This document shows positions 54,123-62,399 of a stretch of DNA of 64,000 nucleotides, in pieces. A program made the translations under genes and the position numbers. The notes beneath the pieces are model-generated. The model was not told the origin of the DNA. It made no database searches and was given only the letters and a program-made list of their open reading frames with translations. Origin of the DNA: Streptomyces sp. CB09001 (GTDB taxonomy: Bacteria; Actinomycetota; Actinomycetes; Streptomycetales; Streptomycetaceae); the NCBI RefSeq assembly GCF_003369795.1, contig NZ_CP026730.1, forward strand, positions 2,232,001-2,296,000, in the 5' to 3' direction. Every line of letters begins with the position of its first letter. The first letter of the stretch is position 1.

Positions 54123-54143
54123 CCGTTCCCGGGGCGGATGTGT

Positions 54144-55010
54144 TCAGGCGTACCGGTAGATCCTGCCGACGTCCTCCAGCTCGTCCGGTGTCACGTCCCA
54201 CGGCGGCAGCTTCTCGTGCCGTGCGACGATCCGCCCGCGCTGTGCGCTGCCCCGGCCGGGCGGCTCGGCGGGCAGGTAGCGGGCGCCGCGGTGGCGGGCC
54301 TGCCAGCGGGACCACTGGAGGTCGACGAAGGCGTGGTGCAGCCAGAACACCGGGTCGTTGACGGAGGCACCGCCGACCATGGCCCCGCCGACCCAGCGGT
54401 GGACCCGGTTGTGGTTGCGCCAGGAGACGCTGCCGCGGCCCGCGCCCCACCCCTCCAGCTTGTTGCGGAACCCCTTGCGGACCGTGGAGTCGTAGGGCGA
54501 GGTGTCGTACTTCGGGTCGTCCAGCGCCCACTCCAGGTCGCTCTTCGAGGGCAGTTCGAGGGGGTCGGCGGCGCGTCCGAGGTCCCGGGTGAGGTACTCG
54601 GTGTCGGTGACGTTCACCCTGAGGGTCCAGTTGCCCTCGGCGTGGGCGAAGGGGCCGGTGGTCACCCGGTGGTCGGACCGCCGCCCGGTGCCGCCCAGAA
54701 GATCGGCGGTCCACGGTGCGGAGGTGGTCCCGCGGTCCTTGGTCCAGTCCCAGTACGGCACCGTGACCGACGAGTCGACCCGGCGCAGCGCCTCCTCCAG
54801 GTCCAGCAGGAACCGGCGGTGCCAGGGCAGGAAGGACGGCGCCATGTGCGCCGTACGCAGTCCGTTCTCGCCGTCGGAGACGTAGTACTCGATGTGGGTG
54901 CGCACGAACTCGTCGTACTCCCCGCGTCGTTTGATCTCCAGCAGCGCGTTGACGAACCGCCGCTTCTCGGTGCGGGTCAGCGTGCCGACGTCCTTACGCG
55001 TGTACGCCAT
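54144..55010 (-). CDS. melC2: Tyrosinase (MelC2-like)
   Basis: This 288-residue type-3 copper enzyme hydroxylates and oxidises phenols for melanin formation. CuA ligands lie in RTHIEYY and AHMAPSFLPWHRRF. CuB ligands lie in RNHNRVHRWVGG and DPVFWLHHAFVD. It has no signal peptide and would be carried out by its MelC1-type partner. It overlaps the helper gene by 17 bases. Streptomyces also has a second type (MelD2), which I cannot exclude. Confidence 0.93.
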   Translation of the reverse strand: MAYTRKDVGTLTRTEKRRFVNALLEIKRRGEYDEFVRTHIEYYVSDGENGLRTAHMAPSFLPWHRRFLLDLEEALRRVDSSVTVPYWDWTKDRGTTSAPWTADLLGGTGRRSDHRVTTGPFAHAEGNWTLRVNVTDTEYLTRDLGRAADPLELPSKSDLEWALDDPKYDTSPYDSTVRKGFRNKLEGWGAGRGSVSWRNHNRVHRWVGGAMVGGASVNDPVFWLHHAFVDLQWSRWQARHRGARYLPAEPPGRGSAQRGRIVARHEKLPPWDVTPDELEDVGRIYRYA

Positions 55011-55524
55011 GCCGCCCCCCGGAGTGCCGGCCGTGGTCCGTGGACGGGGTGTCGCGCAGGTGCTCGCCGGGGCCGAGTTCGTCGACGGCGCCGCGGGCCG
55101 CGTCGAGCGGGGTCGGGTACGACCGGTAGTGGTCGACCATGCTCAGCCAGCTGCCGTCCGCCCGGCGCATCAGGTGCAGCGGCCGGCCGTCCACGGTGAC
55201 CTGCCAGGTACCGGCGCCCACGGCCCGGCCCGCGGCCGAGCGGATGCCCCGGATGCGCCGGCCGCGGTAGGTCTCGTCGAAGGCGGCGGACTCGGCGGCG
55301 TGCGGCCCGGGGTGGGCGGGTCGCGGTCCGGTGGCGGCGGCCTCCGCGGCCCGGGAGGGTCGCGAGGCGGCGATCAGGGGCGCCAGGCCGACGGCGAGGG
55401 CCGGGGCGAGCAGCCCCCGCATCACCTGCCGTCGGGTGCCGGACGCCGGCCCGCCTCTCGCCGCGTCCTCCGCCGCGTACTCCCGCTCTGCGCCGTTCGC
55501 CGTCGCGCCCGCGTTGCCGACCAT
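54994..55524 (-). CDS. melC1: Tyrosinase copper chaperone/helper (MelC1-like)
   Basis: This 176-residue protein has a twin-arginine-type signal (GTRRQVMRGLLAPALAVGLAP) preceded by about 30 extra residues. The MelC1 domain has FDETYRGRRIRGI and DGRPLHLMRRADGSW. MelC1 loads copper into apo-tyrosinase and carries it through the Tat pathway. The stop overlaps the tyrosinase start, so they are co-translated. The true start may be an internal one nearer the RR motif. Confidence 0.9.
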   Translation of the reverse strand: MVGNAGATANGAEREYAAEDAARGGPASGTRRQVMRGLLAPALAVGLAPLIAASRPSRAAEAAATGPRPAHPGPHAAESAAFDETYRGRRIRGIRSAAGRAVGAGTWQVTVDGRPLHLMRRADGSWLSMVDHYRSYPTPLDAARGAVDELGPGEHLRDTPSTDHGRHSGGRHGVHA

Positions 55525-55644
55525 GGCTCACTCCTCGTCCGTTTCGGTTGGTCCGCACCGCTAACCGAACGGCGGGCCCCGCGGTCACCGCTCGCAGGGC
55601 CAGTCGGAGCACGGCCGCTCCGGGGAGCGAGCCCGCCCGGACGG

Positions 55645-56160
55645 CTACAGGCCCGGTCCGACGCCCAGGTCTGCCACCGGAACCGTCTGGACCACCGGAG
55701 CGAGCACGCCGACCTCGGGAAGCTTGGGCGCCGGCAGGCCGAGGGCCTCCGGGTTCGGCGCGGTGAGCGGGGCGTCCAGGGACAGTCCCGGCGCCAGGGT
55801 GCGCACCTCGGCGGCGGGGGCGTCGAGACCGGCGTGGTCGAAGTCGTCGCCGAGGATGTGCGGCAGCGGCTGGCGCACGTCGACGCCGGGCAGCCCGCCG
55901 CGCACCGGCAGTTGCGGCAGCGTCCGCTCCGGCAGCAGCCGGCCCTCGACGTACTGCGGGCCCTCCGGTGCGCCCGCCGTGGGCACCGGCAGCTCGCCCG
56001 CCACCTCGGGCAGCTCCATGCCGAGGGCCGTCTCCGCGCCGCCCAGCGGCACCGGCACGGGAACCGCCCGGGCCGCGGCGGCGGGGGTCGCGGCTACGCC
56101 GACGGCGGCGGCCACTCCGGTGACCACGGCGGCCAGGGTTCGTCTGGTGGTCGGCTTCAT
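55645..56160 (-). CDS. Secreted protein of unknown function, Pro/Leu-rich
   Basis: This 171-residue protein has a signal peptide (MKPTTRRTLAAVVTGVAAAV, cleaved near PAAAA). The mature part has no Cys and is rich in Pro, Leu, Gly and Val (LPQLPVRGGLPGVDVRQPLP). AGGGACC precedes the ATG. It sits among chaplin and tyrosinase genes, so a role on the hyphal surface is possible. No family recognised. Confidence 0.78.
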   Translation of the reverse strand: MKPTTRRTLAAVVTGVAAAVGVAATPAAAARAVPVPVPLGGAETALGMELPEVAGELPVPTAGAPEGPQYVEGRLLPERTLPQLPVRGGLPGVDVRQPLPHILGDDFDHAGLDAPAAEVRTLAPGLSLDAPLTAPNPEALGLPAPKLPEVGVLAPVVQTVPVADLGVGPGL

Positions 56161-56298
56161 GACAGGAGCGGTCCCTTTCGAGAAGGCGGGGTTCGGCTTC
56201 GGGAAGGCGGCAGGTACGGCTTCGGAGCGCGGCGGGGTACGGCTGCGGGAAGCGGAAGACGGGGAGCGGAAGACGGGGAGCGGGGGGAGCGGGGTGCT

Positions 56299-56601
56299 TC
56301 AGCCGCCCAGCGGGAGGCCGCCCAGCAGGCCGTTCGCGGAGTTCAGCTTCGTGGTGGCGCCCTTGACGGTGTGCAGCACGGAGTCCTTGTTCTCCGTGTC
56401 CAGCGCGTCGGACCGCGCTTCCGACTGGTGTTTGATCGGCATGACGTCGATGGGCTCCGCGGTCAGCGCGTTCACGGCGCCGTTGAGGCTGGTGGGCGTG
56501 AGTGCGGCGGCGTCGGCGGCGTCGTAGGCGAACGCGGGCGCGGCGGAGCCGGCGGCGACCAGGGAACCGGCGACGACGGCGGCGGCCTTGAGGGACTTCA
56601 T
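56299..56601 (-). CDS. Small secreted protein beside the chaplin cluster
   Basis: This 100-residue protein has a signal peptide (MKSLKAAAVVAGSLVAAGSA, cleaved after AFA). The short mature part contains LTAEPIDVMPIKHQSEARSD and ends GLLGGLPLGG. ATG 56601 follows AAAGGAAC; an upstream in-frame start adds no signal feature. Its small size and Gly/Leu C-terminus resemble secreted surface proteins of aerial hyphae. Unknown function. Confidence 0.8.
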   Translation of the reverse strand: MKSLKAAAVVAGSLVAAGSAAPAFAYDAADAAALTPTSLNGAVNALTAEPIDVMPIKHQSEARSDALDTENKDSVLHTVKGATTKLNSANGLLGGLPLGG

Positions 56602-56722
56602 CGTGTTCCTTTCTTCGGCGACCCGTGTCACCGGAGGGTTTGCTGACGCCCTCCCTAACGATCTGCGACGGGCCCGGAAACTCCGCCGTCCGGAAGACAT
56701 ATGAGATCTCCGGGCACGGAAA

Positions 56723-56761
56723 GGGCCGTCGCACCTCCGAGAGAGGGAGGCGCGACGGCCC
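56723..56761 (-). terminator. Terminator of the following leftward secreted-protein gene
   Basis: GGGCCGTCGC (56723-56732) pairs with GCGACGGCCC (56752-56761), and inner CCTCC/GGAGG bases extend the stem. It lies about 20 bases beyond the stop of the gene at 56780. Confidence 0.75.
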
Positions 56762-56779
56762 GGGTCGCCGGGGGCGGCG

Positions 56780-57529
56780 TCAGGAGGGGTTCGCCGGTGC
56801 GGCGGCCTCCGGAGTGGTCGCCTCCGGCGTCGTGGCCTCCGGCGCGGTCGCCACGCCGGGCAGGCCGGCCAGGTCCGCGGCGGGCAGCCCGTTGCCGACC
56901 AGCGTGGCGGCGACGACGTTGACGATGCCGGTCATCACGTCCTTGACGGCGGGGGTCACCTGCTCGGCGGTACCGGAGGTGGTGGCCTTGACCAGGGCGT
57001 CGACCTGCTTCTGCAGCTCGGCGGTCGCGGTCGCGGTCAGGTCGGAGGCCGCCGCCGTCCCGTCGTCGCCCGGTGCCGCGACGGGCGCCGGCAGCGTGAC
57101 CGGGGTGTCGGTCCCGGCCTCCGGCGCGGTCACGGCCGGCGGCTGGGCCGGGGTGGTCGTGCCGGGGGTGGTCGTGCCCGGGGTGGTCGCCGCGTCGTCG
57201 GCGTCCGTGTCCGCCGCCTCCGCCTTGGCGAGGGCGTCCTTGACGGCGGCGGAGAGCTTGTCGGCGTCCGTGGCGGAGAGCTGGCCGTTGTCGGCCTTGA
57301 GGATGGCGCCGAGCATGTCGGTGACGGGCGTGAGCACGCCGCCCAGACCGGCCAGGCTGCCGACCTGGCTCTGCAGTTCCTCGGCGTCGGGGAGGGGTGC
57401 GCGGGACGCCGCGTGGGTGCGTTCCCGGACCGAGTCGCCGTCGGCCGCCATCACCGCCGGACCGGAGATACCGATCAGCAGGCCGGCGCAGAGAGCGGAG
57501 GTGGCGATTCGCCGTGCGGGCAGACGCAT
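56780..57529 (-). CDS. Secreted protein with Thr/Pro linker
   Basis: This 249-residue protein has a signal peptide (MRLPARRIATSALCAGLLIG, cleaved near VMAAD). A helical first part carries LSATDADKLSAAVKDALAKA. A Thr/Pro linker (TTPGTTTPGTTTPAQPP) and a second helical part follow, and the end has EATTPEATTPEA repeats. ATG 57529 has AAAGGAC upstream. It lies between the two chaplin genes; cell-wall association is plausible. No family recognised. Confidence 0.8.
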   Translation of the reverse strand: MRLPARRIATSALCAGLLIGISGPAVMAADGDSVRERTHAASRAPLPDAEELQSQVGSLAGLGGVLTPVTDMLGAILKADNGQLSATDADKLSAAVKDALAKAEAADTDADDAATTPGTTTPGTTTPAQPPAVTAPEAGTDTPVTLPAPVAAPGDDGTAAASDLTATATAELQKQVDALVKATTSGTAEQVTPAVKDVMTGIVNVVAATLVGNGLPAADLAGLPGVATAPEATTPEATTPEAAAPANPS

Positions 57530-57804
57530 GGGGGGTCCTTTCGGTGGTGCGTCGGATGTTGTGCCCACCGTGGAAGCGCCCTCGGCGCTCTGCAACGCAG
57601 GCGGCGCCCCGGCGCGCCCGCCCGCCCTTCTCGCGGGCCGCGTCCTACCTGGTGAGACGCCCTGTCAAGGTCCGTGCGCCGTGTCGCCGCCCGGTCCCCC
57701 CATTCGGGGCAGCACACCGCCGTCCGCGCGGCAACGCGAACCGGCCGCCCGCTCGCGGAGGAACCGCGGTACGGACGGCCGGTACGGCAAGTGGTGAGCC
57801 GACG

Positions 57805-58044
57805 TCAGTCGTTCTCGCACTCGTTGCCGAACGCCGGGTTCAGCAGGCCGATGATGTCGATGGTGTTGCCACAGACGTTGACCGGGATGTGGACCGGGAC
57901 CTGCACCACGTTGCCGGACAGGACGCCCGGGGAGTGGGCGGCGGCGGCCTGCGCGCCGCTGTCGGCGGCGGCGACACCGGCGGTGCCCGCCACCGCGGCG
58001 GCGGCGACGGAGGTCAGGGCCAGGCCCTTCGCGATACGCGACAT
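57805..58044 (-). CDS. chpF: Short chaplin (ChpF-like)
   Basis: This 79-residue protein has a signal peptide ending near VAAAD and a single chaplin domain (HSPGVLSGNVVQVPVHIPV, then VCGNTIDIIGLLNPAFGNEC). It ends ECEND directly after the domain, as is usual for short chaplins. It is close to the chaplin at 53.8 kb over the whole domain but lacks that protein's acidic tail. ATG 58044 gives the standard MSRIAKG start. Confidence 0.93.
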   Translation of the reverse strand: MSRIAKGLALTSVAAAAVAGTAGVAAADSGAQAAAAHSPGVLSGNVVQVPVHIPVNVCGNTIDIIGLLNPAFGNECEND

Positions 58045-58224
58045 GGAGAAGTGCTCCTTGGGGTTGTACACACATCCGGGCGGCTGCCCGGCGCAGTGTC
58101 AACGCGTGGCACGGGCGCGAGTTGTGCCGCCAAAGGGGTGATCTCGCGAAATACCGGCGTTCACAAATCCAACACACTTACCCGATTTCGCCGTATTAGT
58201 ACGGATAGCGGCTAGAGTCCCACA

Positions 58225-58276
58225 CCATTCGACGCACCCATTCGACGCATCCACTCGACGCACCCGTTCGACGCAC
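58225..58276. repeat. 13-bp tandem repeat before the exopolysaccharide operon
   Basis: Four units of CCATTCGACGCAC (with single-base differences) run end to end and stop 21 bases before the glycosyltransferase ATG. A TAGAGT that could be a -10 element lies just upstream at 58213-58218. The array would be in the mRNA leader. Confidence 0.85.
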
Positions 58277-58297
58277 CCGTATGGCGAGGAAACGCGC

Positions 58298-59626
58298 ATG
58301 CACCTGCCACCGACCGGCTTACGGCCACGGGTTCTGCACCTCACTCAGCCGGTGGGCGGCGGGGTCGCCCGGGTGGTGACGGACCTGACGCGGGCTCAGC
58401 TCGCCGCCGGACTGCGCGTCGCGGTCGCCTGCCCCGCCGGGGGCCTCGCCGACCGGCTGCGTGCGCTGGGCGCCGATGTGCGGCACTGGCCGTCGACCCG
58501 CTCACCCGGCCCGGCGCTGGTGCCGGAGGTACGGCGGCTCGTGCGCGTGGTCGAGGAGGTACGGCCCGACCTGGTGCACGCGCACAGTGCCAAGGCCGGT
58601 CTGGCCGGGCGGCTCGCCGTGCGGGGCCGGATTCCGACCGTGTTCCAGCCGCACGCCTGGTCGTTCGAGGCGGTCGGCGGCGCCGCCGCGCTCCTCGCGC
58701 TCGGCTGGGAGCGGTGGGCGGCGCGCTGGACGGCGCGGACGGTGTGCGTGAGCGAGGCGGAACGGCTGCGGGGGACACAGGCCGGGCTGCGCGGACCCTG
58801 GACGGTGATCCCGAACGGCGTCGACCTCGCCCGCCCCCTCGCCGAAGCCCCCGACGAGGCTCCCGCCGGCACCCCCGGCGGCGCGGCCGGTGTGCGGCGG
58901 CTCCACGGGGTCGGCCCCCACGCGCCGTTGGTGGTGTGCGTGGGCCGGCTGTGCCGGCAGAAGGGGCAGGACGTCCTGCTGAGCGCCTGGGAGTCGGTCC
59001 TAGCGCGGGTGCCCGGCGCCCGGCTGGTCCTCGTAGGGGACGGCCCGGACCGTGCCCGGCTGACCGCGCGGGCCCCGGCGTCCGTGCTGTTCGCGGGGGC
59101 CGTCGCCGATGCCGCCGTCTGGTACCGGGCCGCCGACCTGGTCGTCCTGCCGTCGCGCTGGGAGGGCATGGCACTGGCCCCGCTGGAGGCGATGGCGTGG
59201 GGGCGGCCCGTGGTGGTGACCGACGTGGACGGTGCCCGTGAGGGCCTGCCGCCCGCCCTCGTACCGCACTGTGTGGTGCCGCCCGAGGATCCCGCGGCGC
59301 TGGCCGACGCCGCCGCCGCGCTGCTGCTCGACGCGCCGCTGCGGGCGTCGCTCGGCCGCCGGGGGCGGGCGCACGTGCGGTCCGCGCACGACGTACGGCA
59401 CACGGCCGCGGCGGTCGCGGCCCTGTACGGCGACCTCCTGTACGGCGGCCTGCCGGACGGCGGCCTGCCGGACGGCGGCCTGCCGGACGGCGTACGGCCG
59501 CCCACGCCCGCGGCGCACACCGGCGACGGCGCCGGCGACCGCGCCGGCGACATCGGCGACAGGCCCGCGGCCGTGCGGCGGTCGGCCGTCGCGCCCATCG
59601 AGTGCAGGGAGTCCACCTACCCGTGA
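58298..59626 (+). CDS. Family 4 glycosyltransferase
   Basis: This 442-residue GT-B glycosyltransferase opens with LHLTQPVGGGVARVV. The C-terminal donor-binding motif EGMALAPLEAMAWGRPVVVT contains the family's EX7E pattern. It would add a sugar to a lipid-linked glycan on the cytoplasmic side. The C-terminus carries three GGLPD repeats from a 15-bp tandem duplication at about 59453-59500, then a Gly/Asp tail. Its stop overlaps the next gene (GTGA). It is the first gene of an exopolysaccharide operon. Confidence 0.9.
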   Translation: MHLPPTGLRPRVLHLTQPVGGGVARVVTDLTRAQLAAGLRVAVACPAGGLADRLRALGADVRHWPSTRSPGPALVPEVRRLVRVVEEVRPDLVHAHSAKAGLAGRLAVRGRIPTVFQPHAWSFEAVGGAAALLALGWERWAARWTARTVCVSEAERLRGTQAGLRGPWTVIPNGVDLARPLAEAPDEAPAGTPGGAAGVRRLHGVGPHAPLVVCVGRLCRQKGQDVLLSAWESVLARVPGARLVLVGDGPDRARLTARAPASVLFAGAVADAAVWYRAADLVVLPSRWEGMALAPLEAMAWGRPVVVTDVDGAREGLPPALVPHCVVPPEDPAALADAAAALLLDAPLRASLGRRGRAHVRSAHDVRHTAAAVAALYGDLLYGGLPDGGLPDGGLPDGVRPPTPAAHTGDGAGDRAGDIGDRPAAVRRSAVAPIECRESTYP

Positions 59627-61077
59627 CCGCGGAAAGCACCGTTCCCTCCCCCGCCGGCCAGTCGCGCGACCTCGGCTCCTCCCCCGTCTCGGTGCTGCCG
59701 CCGCGCGACGGCACCGCGGGCCCGCGGCTGCCCGACCGGCGTCCCGCACCACGGCCGGACTTCCCGCTGCCGCTGCTCGTCGCGGACGGCACGGCGGCCC
59801 TGCCGGGCTCGCTGGTCCTCACCGGCACCCCGCACCAACCCCTGCTCACGGCCCTGCTGGTGGCCGCCTCGCTCCTGCTGCGCAGGCGCCCGGCCCGGCG
59901 GACGTCCGGCGCGCTGGACGACCTGCCCGCCCTGTGCGGCCGGATTGCGGTGGTGTGGCTGGCGCTCGCGGCGCTCGTCGCGGCGTACGCCCCGTCTGAC
60001 GCTCTGTCCGCGCGCACCCTGTGCGCCGGTTTCCTGCTGCACGCGGTGACGGGCTGCGCCGGCCGGGGCGCGCTGCACCGCAGGCACCGTACGGCGCTGC
60101 TGAACCGCCCCCGCGCCGCTCTGGTCGTCGGTCCCGGCGCGACCGCGCAGCGCGTGGCCTCGGCGCTGCTGCGCCACCCCCGCTGCGGGATGCGCCCGGT
60201 CGGGATCGTCACCGGCGGCCCGGACGGCACCGCGGGCCTGCCCGTGCTGTCCACGGGCGAGGAGGTGCGGCGGGCGGTCGTACAGAACGGCGTGCGGGAC
60301 GTCCTGGTCGTCGGCTCCCCGGTGAACCCCTCCGCCCGGCCCCGGCAGGCGGCCCTGCTGCGGACGCTGGCCGGGTCGGGCTGCACGGTGTGGGAGCTGG
60401 ACGCCGAGGCGCCCGAGCACGCCGACGCCCCCGCCCGCCCGGCCGGGGACCGGATCGCCGGGTTCCCCTGCCGCCGTCTGGAACCCGCGGTCCGGCGACC
60501 GGGCGGCGCGGGCAAGCGGATCCTCGACGTGACGGTGTCCGGGGCGCTGTTGCTGCTGCTTGGCCCCCTGCTGCTGGCCTGCGCGACGGCGCTGCGGGTG
60601 GTGGGCGGTCCCGGCGTGCTGTTCCGGCAGGAGCGGGTCGGGGAGGGCGGCAGGCCGTTCACGCTGCTGAAGTTCCGCACCCACCGCCCGGCCGACGAGC
60701 ACGAGTCGGCGACCCGGTGGAGCGTGGCGGACGAACGCCGGATGCCGTGGTTCTGCCGCTTCCTGCGGCGCACCTCGCTGGACGAGCTGCTCCAGCTGTG
60801 GAACGTCTTCCGGGGCGACATGAGCCTGGTCGGCCCGCGTCCCGAACGCCCGTACTTCGTGGCCCGGTTCAGCCAGACCCACCCCGGCTACGCGGCCCGC
60901 CACCGGGTGCCGGCCGGGATCACGGGCCTGGCCCAGATCAACGGGCTGCGCGGCGACACCTCCATCGAGGACCGGGCCCGCTTCGACAACGCCTACATCG
61001 ACGACTGGTCGCTGTGGCGGGACGTCTGCATCCTGCTGCGCACGGCCGCCGCGCTCGTGCGCCCCACGGGGAGCTGA
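59623..61077 (+). CDS. Polyprenyl-phosphate sugar-1-phosphate transferase (exopolysaccharide initiation)
   Basis: This 484-residue membrane enzyme starts glycan assembly by moving sugar-1-phosphate onto undecaprenyl phosphate. It has N-terminal helices and a Rossmann-like middle region. The C-terminal catalytic domain starts at KRILDVTVSGALLLLLGPLL and contains LLKFRTHR, RRTSLDELLQLWNVFRGDMS and LVGPRPERP. GTG 59623 overlaps the upstream stop by 4 bases. Confidence 0.92.
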   Translation: MTAESTVPSPAGQSRDLGSSPVSVLPPRDGTAGPRLPDRRPAPRPDFPLPLLVADGTAALPGSLVLTGTPHQPLLTALLVAASLLLRRRPARRTSGALDDLPALCGRIAVVWLALAALVAAYAPSDALSARTLCAGFLLHAVTGCAGRGALHRRHRTALLNRPRAALVVGPGATAQRVASALLRHPRCGMRPVGIVTGGPDGTAGLPVLSTGEEVRRAVVQNGVRDVLVVGSPVNPSARPRQAALLRTLAGSGCTVWELDAEAPEHADAPARPAGDRIAGFPCRRLEPAVRRPGGAGKRILDVTVSGALLLLLGPLLLACATALRVVGGPGVLFRQERVGEGGRPFTLLKFRTHRPADEHESATRWSVADERRMPWFCRFLRRTSLDELLQLWNVFRGDMSLVGPRPERPYFVARFSQTHPGYAARHRVPAGITGLAQINGLRGDTSIEDRARFDNAYIDDWSLWRDVCILLRTAAALVRPTGS

Positions 61078-61082
61078 CCCAG

Positions 61083-62399
61083 GTGGCCCACGCCCTGCCC
61101 CTCCCGCCGACGGCGCGCGTACGGCGGCTGCCGCCCGTACTGGCCGTGGTCGCGGTCGTCGCACTGCTCGCGCTGCCGCTCGCCCCGGACGACGGGGGCG
61201 GCGCGCACCCGGCCGACGCGGTCTCCGCGCTGGCGGTGCTGTACTGCGCGCTGCGGCTGGTGCGGGACCGGCGGCGCCCCCTGTCCCGTACGGCGGCCGT
61301 GGTGCTCGGGCTGCCCGTGCTCGGCCTCGCGGTCGCCGCGGCGGGCGCCGTGTCGCCGGGGGCCGGACTGGCGGGCCTCGGCCGCTACCTCCAGGTCTTC
61401 GTCCTGGTCCCGGCCGCCGTCCTGCTGCTCGTCCGCGACCGGGCCGACGTACGGCTGCTCACCTGGTCGATGGTGGGGCTGGCCCTGTGGCAGGGGGCGG
61501 TCGGGGCGCACCAGTACCTGACCGGGACCGGCGCGTCCTACCAGGGCGAGCGGATCCGGGCGGTGGGCACCTTCGGGCCGCAGGACGTGATGGGCATGGC
61601 GACCGTGGTCTCCCTGGGGCTGGTCTGCGCGGTGGGGCTGGCGCTGGGCCGGACGCCGGTGCGGCAGCGGCTGCTCGCCGCCGGGTGCGCGCTCGTCCTG
61701 CTGCTGCCGCTCGCCCTGTCGTTCAGCCGCGGGGCGTGGATCGCGACGGCGCTGACGTGCGGGGTGCAGCTGCTCCTCGCGGGGGTGCGCCGGGCGCTGG
61801 CGGTGGGGGCGGCCGCGGTCGCGGCGGCGGTGGTGCTGGTGGGCGGCTTCGGGGTCGGTACGGCGATGCTCCAGGAACGGGTCGGCAGCATCACTCAGGT
61901 CACGGACGCTCCCGACCAGTCGGTGACCGACCGGTACACGATGTGGGCGGCGGCGGCCGGGATGTGGCGGGAGCGGCCGCTGACCGGCGTGGGACTGAAG
62001 GGTTTTCCCGAGCACCGTGACGCACACGCCTCGTTGGCGCTGTCCTCGGGCAGCGAGACGGACGGCGCGGGTGCCGGCTACCGCAGGCAGCCGCTGCTGT
62101 CCCCGCACAACATGTATCTGCTGGTGCTGGCCGAACAGGGGCTGATCGGGCTGGCGGCACTCGCCGGGAGCTGGCTGGCGCTGCTCGTGCTGGGCCTGCG
62201 CCGGCTGCGCGCCGCACGCCGGGAACATGGGGCGGTGCCGGACTGCGCGTTCGTCGCCTGCGGGCTCCTGGTGTGGCAGCTGACCGACTTCGGGTACGCC
62301 GACATCGGCGGGCCGTCGACCGTCCTGACGGCGGTGTGCTTCGGGCTGGCGGCCTGGTGGGCGCTCGGCTCCCCGGCCCAGGAGGTGGCGGGGCGATGA
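61083..62399 (+). CDS. O-antigen ligase / polymerase family membrane protein
   Basis: This 438-residue protein has about ten predicted helices. A large loop near residues 290-350 contains DRYTMWAAAAGMWRERPLTG, VGLKGFPEHRD and PHNMYLLVLAEQGLIG, which is the Wzy/WaaL-type signature. It would polymerise or ligate glycan repeat units outside the membrane. GTG 61083 with CCCAGG upstream is chosen; the longer frame covers the previous gene. It overlaps the flippase gene by 4 bases. Confidence 0.88.
   Translation: MAHALPLPPTARVRRLPPVLAVVAVVALLALPLAPDDGGGAHPADAVSALAVLYCALRLVRDRRRPLSRTAAVVLGLPVLGLAVAAAGAVSPGAGLAGLGRYLQVFVLVPAAVLLLVRDRADVRLLTWSMVGLALWQGAVGAHQYLTGTGASYQGERIRAVGTFGPQDVMGMATVVSLGLVCAVGLALGRTPVRQRLLAAGCALVLLLPLALSFSRGAWIATALTCGVQLLLAGVRRALAVGAAAVAAAVVLVGGFGVGTAMLQERVGSITQVTDAPDQSVTDRYTMWAAAAGMWRERPLTGVGLKGFPEHRDAHASLALSSGSETDGAGAGYRRQPLLSPHNMYLLVLAEQGLIGLAALAGSWLALLVLGLRRLRAARREHGAVPDCAFVACGLLVWQLTDFGYADIGGPSTVLTAVCFGLAAWWALGSPAQEVAGR

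Noticed and set aside
57740..57783. A terminator for the ChpF-type gene (ACCGGCCG / CGGCCGGT)
   Set aside because: The stem is only 8 bp with a 28-base loop, too weak to claim.
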